The position numbers and the translations under genes were made by a program. Positions 7,351 to 15,393 of a stretch of DNA of 36,670 bases are shown piece by piece. Numbering within the stretch: position 1 is the first letter of the stretch; the number at the start of each line of letters is the position of its first letter. This DNA comes from Anseongella sp036570465 (GTDB taxonomy: Bacteria > Bacteroidota > Bacteroidia > Sphingobacteriales > Sphingobacteriaceae): the NCBI GenBank assembly GCA_036570465.1, contig DATCYD010000333.1:1-36670 (forward strand), read 5' to 3'. A model generated the notes under the pieces. The model saw nothing but the letters and a program-made list of their open reading frames with translations. It made no database searches and was not told the DNA's origin.

Positions 7351-8730
7351 ATGGCAACCATGAAACCTTCCATCCCCAAAGGTACCCGCGATTTTTCACC
7401 AGAGGTGGTCGCAAAACGTAATTACATTTTTGACAGCATTCGTTCAGTTTTCCATAAGTTCGGCTTTCAGCCTATTGAAACACCTGCCATGGAAAACCTG
7501 AATACGCTGACCGGAAAATACGGGGATGAGGGCGATCAGCTGATCTTTAAAATACTCAATTCGGGTGATTACCTTTCTAAGGCGGATCCCCAGAAGTTGC
7601 TAAATAGTGATTCCAAAAAACTGACGCCGGAAATTGCTGAAAAAGCCTTACGCTACGACCTGACAGTCCCCTTTGCCCGTTACGTCGTGATGCATCAGCA
7701 TGAAATCACCTTCCCTTTCAAGCGCTATCAGATACAACCGGTATGGCGGGCAGACCGCCCCCAAAAAGGCCGTTACCGCGAATTTTACCAGTGTGACGCC
7801 GATGTGGTAGGTTCGGACAGCTTGTTGAACGAAGCGGAATTCATACTCATTTACGATGAAGTCCTTTCCACACTGGGCCTGAAAGATTTTACTATCCGGA
7901 TCAATAACCGGAAGATCCTGAGCGGCCTGGCCGGACTCACCGGAAAACCGGATAAAATGATGGACCTGACCATCGCCATCGATAAGCTGGATAAGATCGG
8001 ACTCGAAGGGGTTGAGAAGGAATTACTGGAACGGGGCTTTACAAACACAGATATTCAGACGATCCGGCCATTCCTGCAACTTGGCGGGACCAATCCGGAA
8101 AAACTGGAGCACCTCCGGAACAGCCTGGCTGATTCAGAAACCGGCCTGCAGGGTATTGCCGAATTGGAAACCGTTTTCTCCTACCTATCCCGCTTTGGTA
8201 CACGTCAGGCAGTAGTAGAGCTCGATATCACCCTGGCCAGGGGCCTGAACTATTACACGGGTGCTATCCTGGAAGTGCGTTCCGACGAAGTAAAAATGGG
8301 AAGTTTAGGTGGAGGCGGACGGTACGATGACCTGACCGGAATGTTCGGCCTGAAAGGCCTCACCGGCGTTGGGATTTCATTCGGCGCCGACCGCATCTAC
8401 GATGTGATGGAAGAGCTCAAACTTTTCCCCACCCGCACAGCGCTGGGCACCCGCTTACTGATTACCAATTTCGACAAACAGGCGGAATTATATGCACTGG
8501 ACTTGTTACGTCAGTTTCGCGGGAAGGGTGTAGCTGTTGAACTATACCCCGCTCCTGTAAAACTGCAGAAGCAATTCAAATATGCCGATGCCCGTAACAT
8601 CCCTTACGTATTAGTAATTGGTGATGAAGAAATAAAAACCGGTCAGCTTACTCTCAAGAACATGAAAAGCGGCGAACAGGAAAAAGTTACCGCCTCAGAC
8701 TTGATCGGGGTATTCCTGGACCAGGTCTGA
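7351..8730 (+). CDS. hisS: Histidyl-tRNA synthetase
   Basis: 459 residues; charges tRNA-His with histidine. The N-terminus holds KPSIPKGTRDFSP. Class II motif 2 lies around YREFYQCDADVVG, and the histidine-specific motifs LARGLNYYTGAILEV and GGGGRYDDL are intact, followed by the C-terminal anticodon-binding domain. Two starts are possible, ATG 7351 (MATMKPS...) and ATG 7363 (MKPS...). I chose the first by analogy with related proteins that have two or three residues before KPSIPKG. The gene ends 13 bases from the convergent TonB-receptor gene. Confidence 0.97.
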   Translation: MATMKPSIPKGTRDFSPEVVAKRNYIFDSIRSVFHKFGFQPIETPAMENLNTLTGKYGDEGDQLIFKILNSGDYLSKADPQKLLNSDSKKLTPEIAEKALRYDLTVPFARYVVMHQHEITFPFKRYQIQPVWRADRPQKGRYREFYQCDADVVGSDSLLNEAEFILIYDEVLSTLGLKDFTIRINNRKILSGLAGLTGKPDKMMDLTIAIDKLDKIGLEGVEKELLERGFTNTDIQTIRPFLQLGGTNPEKLEHLRNSLADSETGLQGIAELETVFSYLSRFGTRQAVVELDITLARGLNYYTGAILEVRSDEVKMGSLGGGGRYDDLTGMFGLKGLTGVGISFGADRIYDVMEELKLFPTRTALGTRLLITNFDKQAELYALDLLRQFRGKGVAVELYPAPVKLQKQFKYADARNIPYVLVIGDEEIKTGQLTLKNMKSGEQEKVTASDLIGVFLDQV

Positions 8731-8743
8731 GGTCGGATAACTT

Positions 8744-11017
8744 CTAATTCAAACCAAAGGGAATGTGCAATCCAAACTGCACGTTCCTCCCCGGATTCAA
8801 AAGACCCAGGTCGCGATAACGGCTCATATGACTGACGTAACTAACATCCAACAAATTCTCACCCGAAATAAACACCGTTACCGGGAAACGACCCAGGGAA
8901 AGGGTGGTTCCAAGCCCGGCGTGAACCAAATGATATGCTTCGGCAGGCTGTTCAAAAGCTTCGTCCACGTGGCGTTGTTCAAAAGTGCTTGTTATGCCAA
9001 TCCTGAAATAACTGTTCTTTAACAGCCTGGAGTTCAGTTCCGGTTCAATCTTCACCTCATTGTTCCAGGATGCCGCAGGAATAAACGGCAACGGGTTGTC
9101 AGTCTTCCGGTTCGTTCCCCGGACAAGGCTGAAGCTGCTGCCAATATGCAACCAGTCCTTCGGATGAAGATCCACGATGGCCTCCAACCCGGATAGCCGG
9201 GCGTTCGCCTGTGTATAGCGATATACCGGCAATACTTCTTCTTCATGTTCAATGCTGTCTCCGGCCTGACCCCGGAGGTAGATATAATGAAATATTGTAT
9301 TGGTGTACCCGTTCAGCTCAAAGCCAAACACCTGAGATGCATATCCAAGACTGGCATCAAGCTGGAAGCTTTGCTCAGAGCGCAACTTTGGGTTGCCGAT
9401 TTCAAATCGTTCTACCCCATGATGCTCTCCATTAGACGCAAGCTCGGAAATATTCGGAGCCCTGAATGCCGAGCCAGCATTTGCTTTGACCAGAAATCCG
9501 CTTCCAAGGTCCCAGGCCAGGCCAATGCTACCGCTGACGTTGGAGAAACTGCGATCAAAGTCCTGAAACTGAAATTCTCCTTCGGTGTTACGGGTCGCTT
9601 CCGATTGAATATTACGGTAGTCGAAACGGGCCCCGGCATTTAAGTGCAGTGTTCCAAATGCCTTCCGCAGGTAAACAAAGGCCCCTCCTTCCGACGAAAT
9701 ATAGGCCGGGATCAGCAGTTCCTCTCCTCCTGAACGGTTCTGTTGCCTCGATCCGGATAAACCTACGATGGGCTCGAATCCGTTTCGGGAGGCGATAAAG
9801 AATTTCAAGTCCGCTGACAAGGTCTCCAGATCCATGCTCATTCCTGGTTCACCGGCTGAATGTTCAAATTCTCGACGCTGATTTTCCTGATAGCCCAGCA
9901 CCACCCGCAGCTGCTGCTCGCCCAGAATAAAATTATTATTGAGGGAGGCCTTGAAATGATGTACTTTTTGCATGGGAACAGCAACCTGCCGGCTAAGTCC
10001 GCCTTCCGACCCCTGATCCCCGCCGGCATGAGGATCGTGATCTTCATGTTCAGGGAACCCCAGGTTACCCTTGTAACCGGAAAGATTAAGATGACTGTAA
10101 CCCCATCTTTTGTTCAGACCCAGCATGCCTGAGAAATTGGTTTCGTTGAACGCTGTATTATGCACGTATCCGGCCGGCGTATCAAAAGAATATGCATTCC
10201 GATACGATCCCCTTCCCCGCCACACAATTCCTTTCTGGTTGCCCTCCAGCATCAGGGAACTGCCGGCAAGTCCGTTATTGCTGGCATACCTGGATGTAAA
10301 GGCCCCCTTTATTTCCCCTTCCGGAAGCGGCAGCGGATCAAGAATATTAATAACTCCGCCCATCGCATCCGAACCATATAGCAAGCTGGCGGGGCCGCGT
10401 AATACCTCTACCCGGTCCGCGGCAAAGAGGTCGAATTCCAGGCCATGTTCATCGCCCCATTGCTGTCCCTCCTGCCTGACACCGTTATTAACAATCAATA
10501 CCCTGTTATAGCTTAAACCACGAATTACCGGTTTGGAGATCCCCGGCCCACTTGTAATTTGGGATACCCCTGGCAGATGAGAAATGGCATCCACCAGGCT
10601 GGTTGCCGCGTGACTGCGCATTTCCGCCGCCGATATGCTTTCGACCGATACGCTGTTCGTATGATCACCACTGGCAGATGCCGAAGCCGTAACGACGACT
10701 TCCCGGATTTCCAGCTGGGAAACCTCAAGCCTGAAAGTCCTTTCAACGACACCACGCAACGATACCCTTTCAGCCTGCGTCTTGTAACCTAAAAAACCAA
10801 TCTGTACAGTAAAATTACCGGGAGGAAGCCCCTCCAGGGTGAAGGAACCTGTTTCGCCGGCAATGGTCTGCCTGGCCAGGTCCGGAATGGAAATACTTGC
10901 CCCTGCAAGCGGAGTGCCTGAGACAGCATCTGTCACCGTGCCTGATAGTGTTGCCTGTGCATAGGCCGAAAAAGTTAAAAAATTGATACCCAAAAGTATC
11001 CATACAAAATTTTTCAT
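8744..11017 (-). CDS. TonB-dependent outer-membrane receptor, probable metal-ion uptake
   Basis: 757 residues from the ATG at 11015-11017, which begins a clear signal peptide (MKNFVWILLGINFLTFSAYAQ); the open frame upstream to 11098 lacks one. Order: carboxypeptidase-regulatory-like domain (about 22-110), plug domain (HAATSLVDAISHLPGVSQ, VLRGPASLLYGSDAMGGVIN), then a 22-strand-type barrel ending in a terminal hydrophobic strand. Predicted extracellular loops are rich in His and acid: EHEDHDPHAGGD (about 323-335), NGEHHGVE (about 530) and DSIEHEEE. This pattern is known in receptors for zinc or copper. The upstream gene encodes a small His/Cys protein, which supports a metal role. The exact substrate cannot be told from sequence. 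Confidence 0.9.
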   Translation of the reverse strand: MKNFVWILLGINFLTFSAYAQATLSGTVTDAVSGTPLAGASISIPDLARQTIAGETGSFTLEGLPPGNFTVQIGFLGYKTQAERVSLRGVVERTFRLEVSQLEIREVVVTASASASGDHTNSVSVESISAAEMRSHAATSLVDAISHLPGVSQITSGPGISKPVIRGLSYNRVLIVNNGVRQEGQQWGDEHGLEFDLFAADRVEVLRGPASLLYGSDAMGGVINILDPLPLPEGEIKGAFTSRYASNNGLAGSSLMLEGNQKGIVWRGRGSYRNAYSFDTPAGYVHNTAFNETNFSGMLGLNKRWGYSHLNLSGYKGNLGFPEHEDHDPHAGGDQGSEGGLSRQVAVPMQKVHHFKASLNNNFILGEQQLRVVLGYQENQRREFEHSAGEPGMSMDLETLSADLKFFIASRNGFEPIVGLSGSRQQNRSGGEELLIPAYISSEGGAFVYLRKAFGTLHLNAGARFDYRNIQSEATRNTEGEFQFQDFDRSFSNVSGSIGLAWDLGSGFLVKANAGSAFRAPNISELASNGEHHGVERFEIGNPKLRSEQSFQLDASLGYASQVFGFELNGYTNTIFHYIYLRGQAGDSIEHEEEVLPVYRYTQANARLSGLEAIVDLHPKDWLHIGSSFSLVRGTNRKTDNPLPFIPAASWNNEVKIEPELNSRLLKNSYFRIGITSTFEQRHVDEAFEQPAEAYHLVHAGLGTTLSLGRFPVTVFISGENLLDVSYVSHMSRYRDLGLLNPGRNVQFGLHIPFGLN

Positions 11018-11088
11018 GCTATTAAAACCTGATAATAAACAAACTGACGGCGTGTAGCCGCCGGAAAGGGATTGTAAAAGATCCGGAT

Positions 11089-11110
11089 GACGTTTCAACA
11101 GGGAAACGTC
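11089..11110. other. Perfect hairpin in the leader of the TonB-receptor gene
   Basis: GACGTTTC (11089-11096) and GAAACGTC (11103-11110) are perfect 8-base complements around a 6-base loop, in the 108-base gap between the small His/Cys gene and the receptor gene. A second, weaker stem CGGCG/CGCCG (11048-11052/11059-11063) lies closer to the receptor start. No T-run follows on the minus strand, so this is not an intrinsic terminator. It could be an operator or an RNA processing or stability element. Confidence 0.5.
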
Positions 11111-11125
11111 ACTAACGATCAGAAT

Positions 11126-11461
11126 TTAACAGACAGGAGGTGCCCTTAACGGGTGAAACAGCAATTTCCCGTGTACATAGACGCCGGGCAGGGTCGCTGT
11201 ATGGCTAACAGGAAAAGAGTGTACAAAGGATTTATAGACTTTCGCAGGCAGGTAATACTGCGTAAATGTACAAGAACAAATGGGACAGAATGGCTGGTGT
11301 CCGGCGGCAAAATGTTCCGTCCCGGCAAAGTCCTGGGATAATGGCGGCCGCTCCCCTTCATGCCGGTGCATGAGTTTCACAGGTATCACACTGAGAGCCA
11401 TCACTGCCAGCAGCAGAAAGGCATACACTCTTTGCAGGTATTTTTGTCGGTTTTTCACCAT
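11126..11461 (-). CDS. Small membrane-anchored His/Cys protein upstream of a TonB receptor
   Basis: 111 residues. One N-terminal hydrophobic segment (about 13-30, AFLLLAVMALSVIPVKL) is followed by HRHE (32-35), further His at 50 and 55, and a CPICSC motif (Cys59, 62, 64). These are plausible metal ligands facing the periplasm. I cannot name a family with certainty. The arrangement resembles DUF2946-type proteins, which in other phyla sit next to copper-related TonB receptors; that resemblance is in architecture only. It is transcribed toward the receptor gene 108 bases downstream. A minus-strand TATCTTTG -7 box lies 14 bases upstream of the ATG. Likely role, by inference: periplasmic metal binding or hand-off. 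Confidence 0.7.
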   Translation of the reverse strand: MVKNRQKYLQRVYAFLLLAVMALSVIPVKLMHRHEGERPPLSQDFAGTEHFAAGHQPFCPICSCTFTQYYLPAKVYKSFVHSFPVSHTATLPGVYVHGKLLFHPLRAPPVC

Positions 11462-11475
11462 GCTGATACGAAAGG

Positions 11476-11483
11476 CAAAGATA
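11476..11483 (-). promoter_or_regulatory. -7 box for the His/Cys protein and TonB-receptor unit
   Basis: Read on the minus strand the sequence is TATCTTTG, a match to TAnnTTTG, ending 14 bases upstream of the ATG at 11461. No TTG is evident at the -33 position, so a regulator may be needed. Confidence 0.5.
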
Positions 11484-11572
11484 CCATTTTAAAAGATGTG
11501 GAGATAAGGCTGGCTTTCCCGGCCATGAAACAGGCATCGATTTTGCGGGGAATCCTATAAAATTTATACCCA

Positions 11573-11992
11573 ATGCCTCTATTAAAATTAAGCTTGCTGG
11601 GGATATTGCTGATTGTACAGCAAACCTGCCAGCGCGATGAAGACTACGCCCATAAGGAGTTGCTGAACACCCAATGGGAGTTAGCAAGTCTCCGGGGAGA
11701 AGCGGTGGATTCCGCACTTAAGGCTCCCACTCTGTTGTTTTCGGCTAATGAAACAAGGGTGAATGGTTTTGCTGGTTGCAATAAGTTCTTCGGCACCTAC
11801 ATGTTGAACGAAGATTCTCTTTCCTTTTCCGGAATAGGTTCTACCAAAATGTTCTGTGAGCAATCCCAGGAGCTAGAGAATAATTATATAGAGTTGCTGA
11901 GCATGGCAAGCCATTTTGTGGTCTCGGAAAACGGGAGCACACTGACACTGCTGGACACCGCAACCCCCATTCTGGAATTCCGAAAGAAATAG
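11573..11992 (+). CDS. META-domain protein, probably exported
   Basis: 139 residues. A hydrophobic N-terminus (LLKLSLLGILLIVQQTC) ends at a Cys followed by QRDED. It could be a lipoprotein signal, although QQTC is a poor lipobox. The rest matches the META/HslJ-like domain: NTQWELASL near the start, VNGFAGCNKFFGTY in the middle, the STKMFC segment and a closing strand. Such proteins are small envelope proteins, some linked to stress or antibiotic tolerance; the biochemical role is unknown. It is transcribed divergently from the His/Cys gene and ends one base from the convergent DUF2007 gene. Confidence 0.85.
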   Translation: MPLLKLSLLGILLIVQQTCQRDEDYAHKELLNTQWELASLRGEAVDSALKAPTLLFSANETRVNGFAGCNKFFGTYMLNEDSLSFSGIGSTKMFCEQSQELENNYIELLSMASHFVVSENGSTLTLLDTATPILEFRKK

Positions 11993-11993
11993 C

Positions 11994-12227
11994 TCAGGAC
12001 ATTCCTGCGTCACCGCTAGCCAGCAGGGCAAGGGCTTTTTGCAGGTCCTGCTCTCTGACAAGCAGGCGGATACCGCCTGTCCTGGAGGTGAGGATGGGTT
12101 GAAAACCCGTTGAATCTTCTCCGGCAAGCATGCAGGGAATACCGGCGCTCTCCAGATGCGTTTTCAAAATGTGGGCGCTTCCGGCATTATCGAATTTCCG
12201 AAGCTCCACCAGTTGATCTTTTGCCAT
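11994..12227 (-). CDS. DUF2007-family putative signal-transducing protein
   Basis: 77 residues with the DUF2007 pattern: a beta strand (LVELRKFDN), a helix (AGSAHILKTHLESAGIPCML) and a C-terminal strand-helix (GIRLLVREQDLQKALALL). The family is small, cytoplasmic and of unknown function; its name 'signal transducing' comes from fold resemblance to PII/ACT-type domains. It starts three bases after the TerC gene stop, so the two form one transcription unit. Confidence 0.85.
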   Translation of the reverse strand: MAKDQLVELRKFDNAGSAHILKTHLESAGIPCMLAGEDSTGFQPILTSRTGGIRLLVREQDLQKALALLASGDAGMS

Positions 12228-12230
12228 AGC

Positions 12231-12986
12231 TCAGATATTTTCCCCGTTTTTATCGTATTTATCACGCAGCTGTACAGGCTTTGAAGTCACTTTCTTCATT
12301 TTTAGGTTTAGCATCTCCACCAAAATGGAAAAGGCCATTGCAAAGTAAATATAACCCTTGGGGATATGTTGTTCCAGTCCCTCGGCGATCAGGGAAACAC
12401 CGATCAGCACCAGAAAACTGAGCGCGAGCATTTTTACAGTCGGGTGTCTTTCCACAAAACGACTGATGGGGCCGGCAGAGAACATCATAATGCAAACCGC
12501 AATGATCACCGCCGCTATCATCACCCCTACTTCATCAGCCATACCCACGGCGGTAATCACTGAATCAAGTGAAAATACGATATCCAGTACCAGGATTTGG
12601 CTGATTACGCCCGCAAAGGAGCTGGCGACCGATTTATCTTTTTCCCCTTCTTCCCCTTCCAGCTTTTCGTGAATCTCCATGGTGCTTTTGTAGATCAGGA
12701 AAAGCCCCCCAATCAGCAAGATCAGGTCACGTCCGGATATTTCCTGGCCAAGCACTTCAAAGAGCGGGGCAGTCAGGCGCATGATCCAGGCGATAGATAA
12801 TAACAGCAATACACGCGTGAACATGGCCAGTCCAAGGCCCCAGTTCCGTGCTTTAGCCTGTTGATCCTTTGGAAGCTTCCCCGCAAGAATAGAGATAAAC
12901 ACAATATTGTCAATGCCCAGGACAACCTCCAGCACCGTCAGGGTAAGCAGAGATATCCATATTTCGGGGTTGGCTATCCATTCCAT
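12231..12986 (-). CDS. TerC-family integral membrane protein
   Basis: 251 residues from the ATG at 12984-12986; the frame is open further upstream but the extra residues do not belong to the family. About seven hydrophobic segments are visible. The conserved acidic signatures are EVVLGIDNIVFISIL near the N-terminus and DIVFSLDSVITAVG in the second half, with their paired Asp residues in the membrane. TerC/Alx proteins are linked to tellurite resistance and, in better-studied members, to manganese export and metal loading of exported proteins. A DUF2007 gene follows by three bases. The 147 bases to aspS are a divergent promoter region. Confidence 0.92.
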   Translation of the reverse strand: MEWIANPEIWISLLTLTVLEVVLGIDNIVFISILAGKLPKDQQAKARNWGLGLAMFTRVLLLLSIAWIMRLTAPLFEVLGQEISGRDLILLIGGLFLIYKSTMEIHEKLEGEEGEKDKSVASSFAGVISQILVLDIVFSLDSVITAVGMADEVGVMIAAVIIAVCIMMFSAGPISRFVERHPTVKMLALSFLVLIGVSLIAEGLEQHIPKGYIYFAMAFSILVEMLNLKMKKVTSKPVQLRDKYDKNGENI

Positions 12987-13102
12987 GATAAAATTTTGGT
13001 TCCAAACTAAGGAAAAAACCCAAGCCTGCAAAGGCCTGGCAAAAAAAATCGTGTCACAAACATAGCCGGGAAAACATTGCACCCGGTGAATTATTTTTTT
13101 GA

Positions 13103-13110
13103 TACTTTTG
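13103..13110 (+). promoter_or_regulatory. -7 box of aspS
   Basis: TACTTTTG matches TAnnTTTG, 23 bases before the aspS ATG at 13134. A TTG at 13077-13079 lies 23 bases further upstream, somewhat longer than optimal spacing. Confidence 0.55.
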
Positions 13111-13133
13111 CAGCAATTTTCAATCTGTATTTT

Positions 13134-14894
13134 ATGCTACGTACCCATACTTGCGGCGAACTTAACCTGGAGAACCTTGATACGGACGTAACCCTTTGCG
13201 GCTGGGTGCAACGTTCACGCGATCTGGGAGGGATGACTTTCATCGATCTGCGCGATCGCTACGGTCTGATCCAGCTGGTATTCAACATGGAAGATGACAG
13301 GGCGCTTTGTTCCCGTGCCAGAGAGATCGGACGGGAATTTGTCATCAAGGCAATTGGCAAGGTGGTGGAACGAAGCAACAAAAATCCGAAACTGCCTACG
13401 GGCGAGATTGAGATAAAGGTTGGCAGTCTGGAAATACTGAACGCTTCCAAAGTTCCTCCTTTCATCATTGAAGAAGAAACCGATGGAGGAGAGGACCTGC
13501 GGGCAAAATATCGCTATCTGGATCTCCGGCGCAGCAATGTACGCCGCAATCTGGAAGTTCGTCATAAGCTGGCCTCGGAAACCCGCCGCTATCTGGATCG
13601 TGCGGAATTCATCGAAGTGGAAACCCCGGTATTGATCAAATCAACGCCTGAAGGCGCGCGGGACTTTGTCGTGCCCAGCCGCATGAACCCCGGCGAGTTC
13701 TATGCATTACCGCAATCGCCGCAAACCTTTAAGCAATTGCTGATGGTTTCGGGAATGGACCGTTATTACCAGATCGTCAAATGTTTCCGTGACGAGGACC
13801 TCCGGGCCGACCGCCAGCCGGAATTCACGCAGATCGACTGCGAAATGTCTTTTGTCACGCGGGAAGATATTCTGAGAACCTTTGAAGGGCTCATCAGTCA
13901 TCTTTTCAATAAAGTAAGCGGCATGGATATCGGTTCCATGCCGCTGATGCCTTATTCTGAGGCCATGCGGAAATACGGTAACGATAAGCCCGACACCCGC
14001 TTCGGCATGACCTTCGTTGAATTGAAGAATCCTTCCGAAGGAATCGACCTGACCAGCGGAAAAGATTTCCGGGTATTCGACAGCGCTGAGTTGATTGCCG
14101 GGATTTGTATGGAAGGTGGAGCCGGATATACCCGTAAACAACTCGACGAGCTTACGGACTGGGTCAAAAGACCGCAAATTGGCGCTTCAGGCATGGTTTA
14201 CGTCCGGTTCAACAACGATGGAACCTTAAAATCCTCGGTTGACAAATTTTATAATGAAAATGATCTCCGGGCCTGGGCACAAGCCTTCGGCGCCCGGGAA
14301 GGAGACCTGATGCTAATTCTGGCTGGTCCGGCAGCCAAAACCAGGAAAGCCCTGTCGGAGCTTCGTCTTGAAATGGGGAACCGTCTGGGGCTTCGCCCGA
14401 TGGACACCTTCCAGGCCTTGTGGGTGGTGGATTTCCCTCTGCTGGAATGGGATGAAGAGAGCGCCCGCTGGCATGCCATGCATCACCCTTTTACTTCCCC
14501 GCTTCCCGAAGATGCACATTTACTGGAAAGCGACCCTGGTAAGGTTCGCGCAAATGCCTACGACATGGTCATCAATGGGAATGAGGTCGGAGGCGGTTCC
14601 ATCCGGATCCATAACCGGACATTGCAACAACAAATGTTTCAGATCCTGGGTTTCAGCCCCGAAGAAGCACAAGCTCAATTCGGGTTCCTCATGGACGCCT
14701 TCGAGTTTGGCGCGCCTCCCCACGGGGGCATTGCCTTTGGCTTCGACAGACTTTGTTCCATTTTCTCCGGCCTGGACTCGATCCGCGACGTAATTGCCTT
14801 TCCAAAAAACAATTCAGGCAGGGACGTCATGATTGATTCGCCATCGGCTATCTCACAAGAGCAGCTAAACGAATTAAATATTCGTCTGAAATAA
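13134..14894 (+). CDS. aspS: Aspartyl-tRNA synthetase
   Basis: 586 residues, the length of full bacterial AspRS. An N-terminal OB-fold anticodon-binding domain (CGWVQRSRDLGGMTFIDLRDR) is followed by class II motif 2 (FRDEDLRADRQPEFTQID), the bacteria-specific GAD insertion domain in the middle, and motif 3 with HGGIAFGFDRL near the end. The frame is open from 13077, but ATG 13134 starts the conserved MLRTHTCGEL N-terminus and follows a promoter box. The enzyme charges tRNA-Asp; whether it also charges tRNA-Asn cannot be decided here. Confidence 0.97.
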   Translation: MLRTHTCGELNLENLDTDVTLCGWVQRSRDLGGMTFIDLRDRYGLIQLVFNMEDDRALCSRAREIGREFVIKAIGKVVERSNKNPKLPTGEIEIKVGSLEILNASKVPPFIIEEETDGGEDLRAKYRYLDLRRSNVRRNLEVRHKLASETRRYLDRAEFIEVETPVLIKSTPEGARDFVVPSRMNPGEFYALPQSPQTFKQLLMVSGMDRYYQIVKCFRDEDLRADRQPEFTQIDCEMSFVTREDILRTFEGLISHLFNKVSGMDIGSMPLMPYSEAMRKYGNDKPDTRFGMTFVELKNPSEGIDLTSGKDFRVFDSAELIAGICMEGGAGYTRKQLDELTDWVKRPQIGASGMVYVRFNNDGTLKSSVDKFYNENDLRAWAQAFGAREGDLMLILAGPAAKTRKALSELRLEMGNRLGLRPMDTFQALWVVDFPLLEWDEESARWHAMHHPFTSPLPEDAHLLESDPGKVRANAYDMVINGNEVGGGSIRIHNRTLQQQMFQILGFSPEEAQAQFGFLMDAFEFGAPPHGGIAFGFDRLCSIFSGLDSIRDVIAFPKNNSGRDVMIDSPSAISQEQLNELNIRLK

Positions 14895-14915
14895 AAAGAA
14901 GGCCCCTTCCCGCTG

Positions 14916-15374
14916 TCAGAACGGAAGATCGTCTTCAGGGTTGCCTGCAGGCGATACATCAGAGCGCTGAGTTTGGTTGCCGGAGCCCTCTCCGCCACCC
15001 TGATTTCCTCCACCCTGGTTTCCGCTACCCTGGTTATCATAATCGCTGCGCCGGCCCAGCATGGTAAAGTTGTCGGCGACTACTTCGGTGATGTACCGCT
15101 TATTCCCTTCCTTATCGTCCCAGGAACGGGAACGAAGCTTCCCTTCGATGTACACAAGTTTTCCTTTATGAAGATACTTTTCGGCTACATCGGCCAGTCC
15201 GCGCCATACGACAATGTTGTGCCATTCGGTTTGTTCAACCCGCTGACCGTCCCTGGTATAGATTTCTGAAGTGGCCAGCGGAAATGACGCTTTTGAAACG
15301 CCCCCCTCCATGTGCCTGATCTCGGGATCCTTGCCCAGGTGACCTACTAAGATGACTTTATTGATACCTGACAT
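14916..15374 (-). CDS. ssb: Single-stranded DNA-binding protein
   Basis: 152 residues from the ATG at 15372-15374 (MSGINKVILVGHLGKDPEIR). An N-terminal OB-fold (about 1-110, including EWHNIVVWRGLADVAEKYLHKG and VYIEGKLRSRSW) is followed by a flexible Gly/Asn/Gln repeat tail (NQGSGNQGGG-type units) and the acidic protein-interaction tip DDLPF. It protects single-stranded DNA and recruits replication and repair enzymes through the tip. It is co-transcribed with mutY, whose stop is 19 bases upstream. Confidence 0.97.
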   Translation of the reverse strand: MSGINKVILVGHLGKDPEIRHMEGGVSKASFPLATSEIYTRDGQRVEQTEWHNIVVWRGLADVAEKYLHKGKLVYIEGKLRSRSWDDKEGNKRYITEVVADNFTMLGRRSDYDNQGSGNQGGGNQGGGEGSGNQTQRSDVSPAGNPEDDLPF

Positions 15375-15393
15375 ACAAACTATGATTAGATAA

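Noticed and set aside
9245..9643. Plus-strand open frame of 132 codons inside the TonB-receptor gene
   Set aside because: Antisense to an intact, well-supported receptor gene; no recognisable motif, no promoter or ribosome-binding site.
12987..13082. 32-residue N-terminal extension of the TerC protein
   Set aside because: The extension lacks family features and overlaps the aspS promoter area; ATG at 12984-12986 fits the family.
14944..15050. Repeated Gly/Asn/Gln coding units in ssb as a tandem-repeat or CRISPR-like array
   Set aside because: They are in-frame, low-complexity linker codons normal for SSB tails; no spacer-repeat structure.
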